DNA of 64,000 bases from Drosophila miranda (lineage: Eukaryota; Arthropoda; Insecta; Diptera; Drosophilidae). Positions 58,701 through 64,000 of this stretch are shown piece after piece. The stretch is taken from assembly GCF_003369915.1 (NCBI RefSeq), contig NC_046673.1, positions 6,246,001-6,310,000 of the forward strand. The letters are read 5' to 3'. The position numbers and the translations under genes are program-made. Every line of letters begins with the position of its first letter. The first letter of the stretch is position 1. The notes below the pieces were generated by a model. It ran no database searches and had not been told where the DNA came from. It worked only from the letters and a program-made list of their open reading frames with translations.

Positions 58701-60984
58701 CCGGTATTTGGTTCTGGCATTGGTCATCTCTCCGTCCCGATGAGTGCCTAAATCTCAGTGCTATTGAAAACGACATGCGTGTTGCTATGAAAAAGACTCA
58801 TAATGAATTCGCTGCCCTCAACTCTAGATTCCGATTGCTTCAAGACAAGTTTCTCGCGATAGAGTCTCACTTTGAAAACCTAAAAATTTTAACTGATTCG
58901 CCAAAAATGAAAAAGGGTTACAATTATTTGCCCAATAGAAATAAAGTCCTTGAAGTCCCTTGATGCAATGGAACTTGGAGCTAAAGGTGCCCTTGCACCG
59001 ACAGCGACTGCAGTATCTGCATCCTCACCTACCGCCCTTCCTGTGCCCGTGTCTGACCTCGATATCCGACTGGAAGTCAACGACAATCCCGGGACTGGCA
59101 ATTAAAACCGCTGACTCTGCTGTCCGGAGGGATGTTGAGGCACCTTCTACCCCTCCATCTATTCTTACTGCTATTGACCCTCTAAAGTCTCCTGTCGTTT
59201 CTCGTCTATTCTTCAGGTTTGTTAACTCTAAACGAAATTCTTCACACTTTCCCTCATCTTTACCCATATGCTGATAACGATTGCGATACTGCTGACCTAC
59301 TCGCTTCATTTTTTCAACTTTGCAACTCTGTCCTTTCTAAAACCCTTCCCTCTGTTCTCGCTTCTTCTAGCGACTTTCGTGCCATGCACTTATATTCTTT
59401 CCCTTGAAATAGTTCAAGTTGCATCTATCCCACCTTCATTGATTTTAATAGCCTATTAACCAATTTAGAATCGTGTAAATTTTATTTTTCCTTGAACCAG
59501 ATATGGTTCCCAGTGGTGTTCTCCAACTGTGTGCTGATTATGTCGAGCTTATGGCGATTTTCCCACCGTCTGGAATGAATCTATCATAATTCCCACTAAT
59601 AAAAAGGGGCATAGTCTCATGTTTCAAGTTACCGTTGTATTTCCAATTTATCTGCCACTTGTAAACTCTTCGAAAAAATTATTACTTCTCAGCTCCAACA
59701 TTTTTGTAATCCTTGTTTTCAGAATATCAGCAGAATCTTGTAAAACATCGCTCAGTGTCTTCTAACCTTTCCACCTTCTTACTTGACGGACTTGCACAAC
59801 AGTATCAGCCTGAAGTCATTTATACAGATTTTAGTAAAGCTTTCGACTAAGTTAATCTCAATCTTCTTATCCACAAACTATCTCTCCTCGGGTTTCCGAC
59901 TAACCTGCTTCTCCGTGCTAAGGCTTACCTCTGCAATCGTTCTCAGCGTGTCTGCTTCAACTCTCTCTTTCTAAACAGTTTTTTGTCTCGTCAGGTTTAA
60001 CTCAGTCTTAACTCATTCCCGAGTCCTAATGTATGCTGATTATTTCATCTATAGTGATTCCGTGTACCCATTATTTCTTCAATCGGATCTTGACCCTCTA
60101 AATAATTGATGTTTATTTAACGTTCTTCCACTTAATATTTAAAAATATAACATCATGACCTTCCTTCGCAGCAAGCCCTACCTTTTTGACTACAACGCCT
60201 GTGCAAAGTTAATGACTTTTCCTGAGATTTTAAAGTTTCGATAATTAAAAAAAAAAATATATGCTTTTCTGAATAATTCTCTTTAAATATTTTGTGACAC
60301 ATCCATCCACACCTAGTCGAATACATTTCTGAGGATCACGATCAAATTCAATTACAGTGTCTTGAATATTTACGATAATAGTTTCGGCATTCAAAACATG
60401 AAAGTCCATAGAGCCAACAAACTCTTTTCTAATTTGCATTTGGACTTGACAAAAGAAGGAATTTATTTGATTCATTAAAAAAATAAAAGTTTTATAGAAA
60501 GATTGAAACATAAGTTTAAAAAAATAAATTATAGTCATAATAAAGGTGGGGGCAGCTTCAGAACTAGGCGTCAAATATATTTATATATTATATATGTATA
60601 TAATAAAATCCTTCGCTCTAAGAGTACCAGACATACAAAATATTTCCCTTATATGTACACTTTCCGGGGACGGGATCGCTTCCTTCTCCCTTAGAATTCG
60701 ACTCCGCACTAAAATAAAAACTCAGTCAAATCGAAAAATACATTCCCTTTCGCGGTTAACAAGTGTCTCGCCCTCCTTTTAAGCCTGGAGATGGTTCAAA
60801 TTACTGCTGCTCATTTTGCATTGGGGCCTGCTTTTAAGATTCCTTTCATTTAATTTGGTCTGATGGCTATCAAATGTCGTTTGGCACCCTCGTTCCTCGC
60901 TCCACTTACGCGTGTTTTGTAGCACTTCTCGCTGCTGTCCGCCTTTTCGCACTTGATTCCGAACTCGTCCAGAAATAAATCCTC
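49721..60984 (-). CDS. sev: Sevenless receptor tyrosine kinase (5' exons outside window)
   Basis: Ten exons: 60984-60910, 58560-58495, 58417-58049, 56920-56681, 56619-56279, 56206-51603, 51141-50864, 50800-50609, 50538-50102 and 50042-49721 (stop). Phases agree at every junction and give 2,307 residues. The first roughly 240 residues of the fly protein (cytoplasmic lead and N-terminal hydrophobic segment) are beyond 61 kb. The ectodomain has Cys-rich and fibronectin III repeats and LDL-receptor-like YWTD propellers, mostly in the 4.6-kb exon. A basic cluster (VRRRRRREN, near 51925) fits the region of known proteolytic processing. The membrane span '[20 protein letters not shown]' is near 51630. 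Kinase landmarks: [30 protein letters not shown] and [10 protein letters not shown]. All catalytic residues are intact. In D. melanogaster Sev, activated by Boss on R8, specifies the R7 photoreceptor through Ras. The protein ends [10 protein letters not shown]. Confidence 0.97.
57478..57715 (+). mobile_element. DINE-1-like relic in a sev intron
   Basis: Fragments 'gatgctgatcaataat', 'acgcttcctacctaatcagatcgg', then 'ctctctctctcacacac', 'tctcgtgcagtgtgcgccctctgg' and 'gactgagtatcgagtata'. The middle of the element is gone. It lies in the intron between the exons at 58049 and 56920. Confidence 0.65.
58670..60258 (+). mobile_element. Degenerate Jockey/CR1-type non-LTR element in sev intron, antisense
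   Basis: An ORF1-like coiled-coil piece lies at 58670-58963 ('[20 protein letters not shown]'). The reverse transcriptase follows in pieces: '[19 protein letters not shown]' near 59505, '[20 protein letters not shown]' near 59740, and '[12 protein letters not shown]' near 59815, followed directly by a stop in place of the usual Arg/His before VN. Then '[20 protein letters not shown]' near 59865 and a degenerate '[11 protein letters not shown]' near 60032 where YADD is expected. It ends in an A-run at 60246-60257, the likely poly(A) tail. Multiple stops make it inactive. It is opposite in orientation to sev, inside the intron between 60910 and 58560. Confidence 0.7.
60245..60535 (-). CDS. Orphan AT-rich open frame inside sev intron
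   Basis: On the minus strand an ATG near 60535 ([10 protein letters not shown]) opens a frame of about 96 residues ending at 60245, partly in the A-run of the adjacent element. The middle reads '[20 protein letters not shown]' and '[14 protein letters not shown]', more protein-like than expected for chance. There is no signal peptide cleavage site I would trust and no recognised family. Same strand as sev, so it could also be an unannotated exon, though no good splice sites flank it. Confidence 0.2.
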   Translation of the reverse strand, partial: TIIYFFKLMFQSFYKTFIFLMNQINSFFCQVQMQIRKEFVGSMDFHVLNAETIIVNIQDTVIEFDRDPQKCIRLGVDGCVTKYLKRIIQKSIYFFF

Positions 60985-60999
60985 CTGGAAAAGTTACAA

Positions 61000-62590
61000 A
61001 ACGAAATGAAAATAACCCAAACCAATTAGTAAAGTAAATAACATTGTGGGTCATGGGAACGGAAGTGGCTGCTGCTTTGCATGGGAAAAGGTAAATACAC
61101 AAGGACTATAACAGCAAGAAATCGAATATGAACCCTGTCACAGTGTCAGTAACCAGCGTTAAAAAGACAATTCATTTTATTTTGATTTTTTGTATACCTG
61201 GTTCTCGTGGAATACAAGTGTATATTGTTTCCCTTTAAATGTAAACACAATTGTGCATCCGTGTACATGTTGTATATATTCAAAAGACCGTTTTGCTCAT
61301 CCATCCATATATGGTATAGCAGCAGTGTCCATGGCCATGTCCTTCTGTCTGCAATGCCAATTCTTTTCGACTAATTGTCAAGGGGTGTAGTAAGTTCCCG
61401 AGTCGCAGTCAGAATATCGACCATTCTGTCTTATTATTTCCGAGAATAAGTTCAACTGAATAAGTTCTAGAGCAAGAAAAACAGGAAGACAAATTTCATG
61501 CCTCAGATTTAAGCATACAATAAAGGTTCGAAGGGGGGCTGGTTGATCGATGAACCTAAATTAATTTGCATAAACTACATGTTAGCCGAGGCGTATTAGC
61601 CCAGACCGCCTTCAATCTTTGGGTTCATCACTGGGCTGCGATCGTGGGTGAAGCTCAAGACCTAGCTAATGTGGGTCGTGGCACTAGGGGACAGAGATGC
61701 TCTGAGGACTGACTGAGAGAGGACTTAGCCTCCAGATGCATAGCGGGAGAAGATCAACTGAAAATGAGAACTGCCACTGATCAACGGGTGACGGGTACCA
61801 GTAGAGGTACGTTTGTTGACAGAGTTTTCTTCGCTGTTGCATAGTGTATGTTAATTAGGGATTTTCTTTAAAGCAAACTAATTGCTTCACGCATTTCTCC
61901 ACACACTCGGAATATTTCTCTAGTGTTTGAGCTTTAATTTTTATTTTTTTCTACGCAGTATTTTATTAATTTAGCTTGATTAGTTTTTTCACAAACAGAA
62001 ATAGCTATTGAGAGCTGAGGCTCCCCAACTCACGATGGCAATGGGACAAGGAGAATGAGAATGAGAACGAGAACGAGAGCGAGAACATGACAGAGATGGG
62101 GTGGGCAAGCTCTACGACTAATTGGCGTTGGGGGTTTTCATGTCGTTATTGCTCATCTTTTGTTGTACAATTTCTATTACATTAACTCGGAAACTCATGG
62201 ACTGGACCGAGCCCCACACAGCACTCGGACTAGGTTGGTGTGCTATTGACACCATTGTGTTCGTGTTGCTCTTGCTGCCTCGCCAGGCTCCGTAAAGCAA
62301 GCGCAGGAATGCGAATATACGAATATATGCCAAACCATTTTTATACACACACAAATTGGCTAAGCAAAACATCTCAGCGAAATCTCTTTTGTGTGCACAG
62401 CTTTTCTGTGTAAAACGAATTCCAGGTCCACAATCTTTAGTGCGGCCTGCTCCAGTTTCAAGCGAGGAATGGCGAGCAAAAATTCTTACAGGGACTCAAT
62501 TAGCAATCAGTGGACTGGACAGTGAAGGCAGGCCGAAAGATGGTGAAAGATCTAGTAGCCAACAGTTTTTTTTATGAATAATAGTTGCAT
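61000..62590. other. 5' intron of sev, noncoding
   Basis: Upstream of the 60984 exon I find no exon encoding the remaining Sev N terminus, so this is intron. It contains a (GAGAAY)n tract at 62051-62086. Frames at 62118-62372 and 62356-62577 are unsupported. Confidence 0.5.
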
Positions 62591-62595
62591 GTATT

Positions 62596-62790
62596 AACCG
62601 GTACTCGAAGAATATAGGGGTTTACTCGATTTGTAGCGGAACTGGATGTGTGTAACACACAGAAGAATCCATTTCCGACCCCATAAAGTGTATATATTCT
62701 TAATCAGCATCAATAGCCGAGTCGATATAGCCATGTCTGTCTATCCGTTTGTCCATCAGTCCGTCCTGATCGTCACTTTAAGAGGTAATA
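62596..62790 (+). mobile_element. DINE-1-like relic, 5' fragment
   Basis: Starts 'ccggtactcgaagaatataggggtttactcg' in pieces and continues 'ggatgtgtgtaac', 'gaccccataaagtgtatatattc', 'aatcagcatcaatagccgagtcga' and 'gtccatcagtccgtcctgatc'. Confidence 0.7.
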
Positions 62791-63277
62791 CAGTATAGTA
62801 TAGAATATTATAGTTAAGTAGTTTCAGCTCTGCTCAATGCTTCATTTTCCACTCATTCGAAATATCCCCTTTATCGAATATCTGATAATAATACATAAGA
62901 GCCAGTGAGTTGCCAGAAAAGTGAACCATGGAACAAGCGAAGAGAAGGATTAAATGTAAAAAACTACAATAACTACATTTATATTTGAAAAAAATCTCTG
63001 ACAATCCTTTCTTTCAGTCTGCCCCTTCCTGCCCAGAGCTATCCATTTAAAGCAATCACTGAACACGATGGTTCATCATTAATTTTAATTGAACCAAACT
63101 ACAGTGATGGCCTGGATAGGATTGGATTACAGAGGCGTTTCGCTAATGAATGAACTGTAACCGAACCACTGATTAATATGTAACTTCACTCCTATTACAC
63201 ACTCTCAGGAGCATACGTATAGTACTAAATGCCATCTAAATAGATTTATAAATTTAAGCACATGTTAACTACACAAA

Positions 63278-63352
63278 GAGTATAGGGATATAGTAGTTTT
63301 GTAGTGGAGTGGATGTGTATAACAACCAGAAGCGGTTCGGACCCTTTTAGGT
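63278..63352 (+). mobile_element. DINE-1-like relic, short fragment
   Basis: Contains only 'gagtatagggatatagtag', 'gtggagtggatgtgtataac' and 'ccagaagcggttcgg', the first 70 bp of the element. Confidence 0.5.
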
Positions 63353-63354
63353 AT

Positions 63355-64000
63355 AGAAATTCTTGTTTTTTTTCGAGGTAATATCATACAAACTACCCTT
63401 GATTAGGGTTCATTATCGAATGAAATATTTCCAAATTGTAGATAGTGCTGCTCCATCTTTTGGAGAATATATTATAGTAGAGCTACATATGTGTGACACG
63501 CTACTGAAGGCTGCGATCAAACTGAGATGTTATTATTAATAATTTTAAGATCATTACTATGGCAGCTACTTACATATGTATGTATGTACATATATGGTAA
63601 TCGTTGCACCTTATGGAAATAGTTTCACTGAGCAAATTTTAAAAATGGTCGATCAACTATTGTTATTTATTATTTTCACTCATAATCAGATTGTATCCAT
63701 TTATAAATGGGAATTCTCGCTTCAAATTAGAATATGCAATTTCTCCACTACTGAATCACAATTTAATGCTAACGTAGAACTAACCTCAGTGAGAATGGCT
63801 AATTATATACTCAATCTATCCACACTTACAAAATATTTGATTACTTCTCATTAGTTTGTTAGTTTTTTTGGTTTTTTAGTTGTTTAGTTTTTTTTTTTAA
63901 TTTCTAAGTAATAGTGCTTTAAGGGGTATGGGGCTTATGGGGTTGTAAGGGGATTTTGTACATATTTATTTTCCCTTAATCATTATTTTTCTTAAAAATC
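63355..64000. other. Intronic / intergenic AT-rich DNA, no supported gene
   Basis: A 92-codon frame at 63576 starts in a TATG-rich simple stretch and has no motif. Nothing else recognisable up to the edge. Confidence 0.4.

Noticed and set aside
1..64000. tRNA or rRNA genes, CRISPR arrays, bacterial-type operons
   Set aside because: I looked for tRNA A/B box pairs and regular direct repeats with unique spacers and found none; the only regular array is the coding-type minisatellite. The window is nuclear eukaryotic DNA.

Overview
This window is invertebrate nuclear DNA, almost certainly from a Drosophila X chromosome (Muller element A). The best landmark is the sevenless (sev) receptor tyrosine kinase gene, which fills 49.7-61.0 kb on the minus strand. 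Its residues match the D. melanogaster protein closely but with clear divergence. Many copies of a DINE-1/INE-1-like Helitron relic (the 'tatacccgatactcaaaatgag' type) and short 50-100 bp introns agree with this. I favour an obscura-group species, but that is inference from the repeat sequences and the degree of Sev divergence.

Layout. 0-12 kb is a transposon graveyard: a DINE-1-like copy, a hAT transposase relic, two oppositely oriented R1-clade non-LTR relics, and a gypsy integrase relic. Between the two R1-clade relics sits an intact-looking three-exon host gene (4.6-5.3 kb, minus) with an internally duplicated Ser/Thr-Pro module. 12.8-43 kb holds a dispersed cluster of small secreted proteins related to single-domain von Willebrand factor C (SVWC) proteins. 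Two are canonical eight-cysteine members (12.8-13.6 kb minus; 41.6-43.0 kb plus). Two are cysteine-poor derivatives (26.8-28.6 kb and 32.3-32.8 kb, minus). One has apparently gained a huge mucin-like tail (15.0-21.7 kb, minus). All but the mucin gene show the same intron phases (1 then 2), which supports descent by duplication. 43-49 kb is mostly noncoding, with DINE-1-like copies and a non-LTR reverse-transcriptase fragment. 49.7 kb to the right edge is sev; its first coding exon(s) lie beyond the window.

The most interesting object is the minisatellite at about 15.2-20.7 kb. It has roughly sixty 84-bp units with 24-bp sub-insertions, and every length change is a multiple of three. The plus strand has a long open frame, but I argue that the coding strand is the minus strand. 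There the frame is also open for 5.7 kb, contains almost no start codon of its own, reads as a Ser/Thr/Asp-rich mucin-like protein, and joins in phase to a signal-peptide-bearing, cysteine-containing gene just upstream with a TATA box. The product would be a secreted protein of about 2,100 residues.

All gene models come from reading splice sites and phases by eye. No database search, RNA evidence or alignment program was used.
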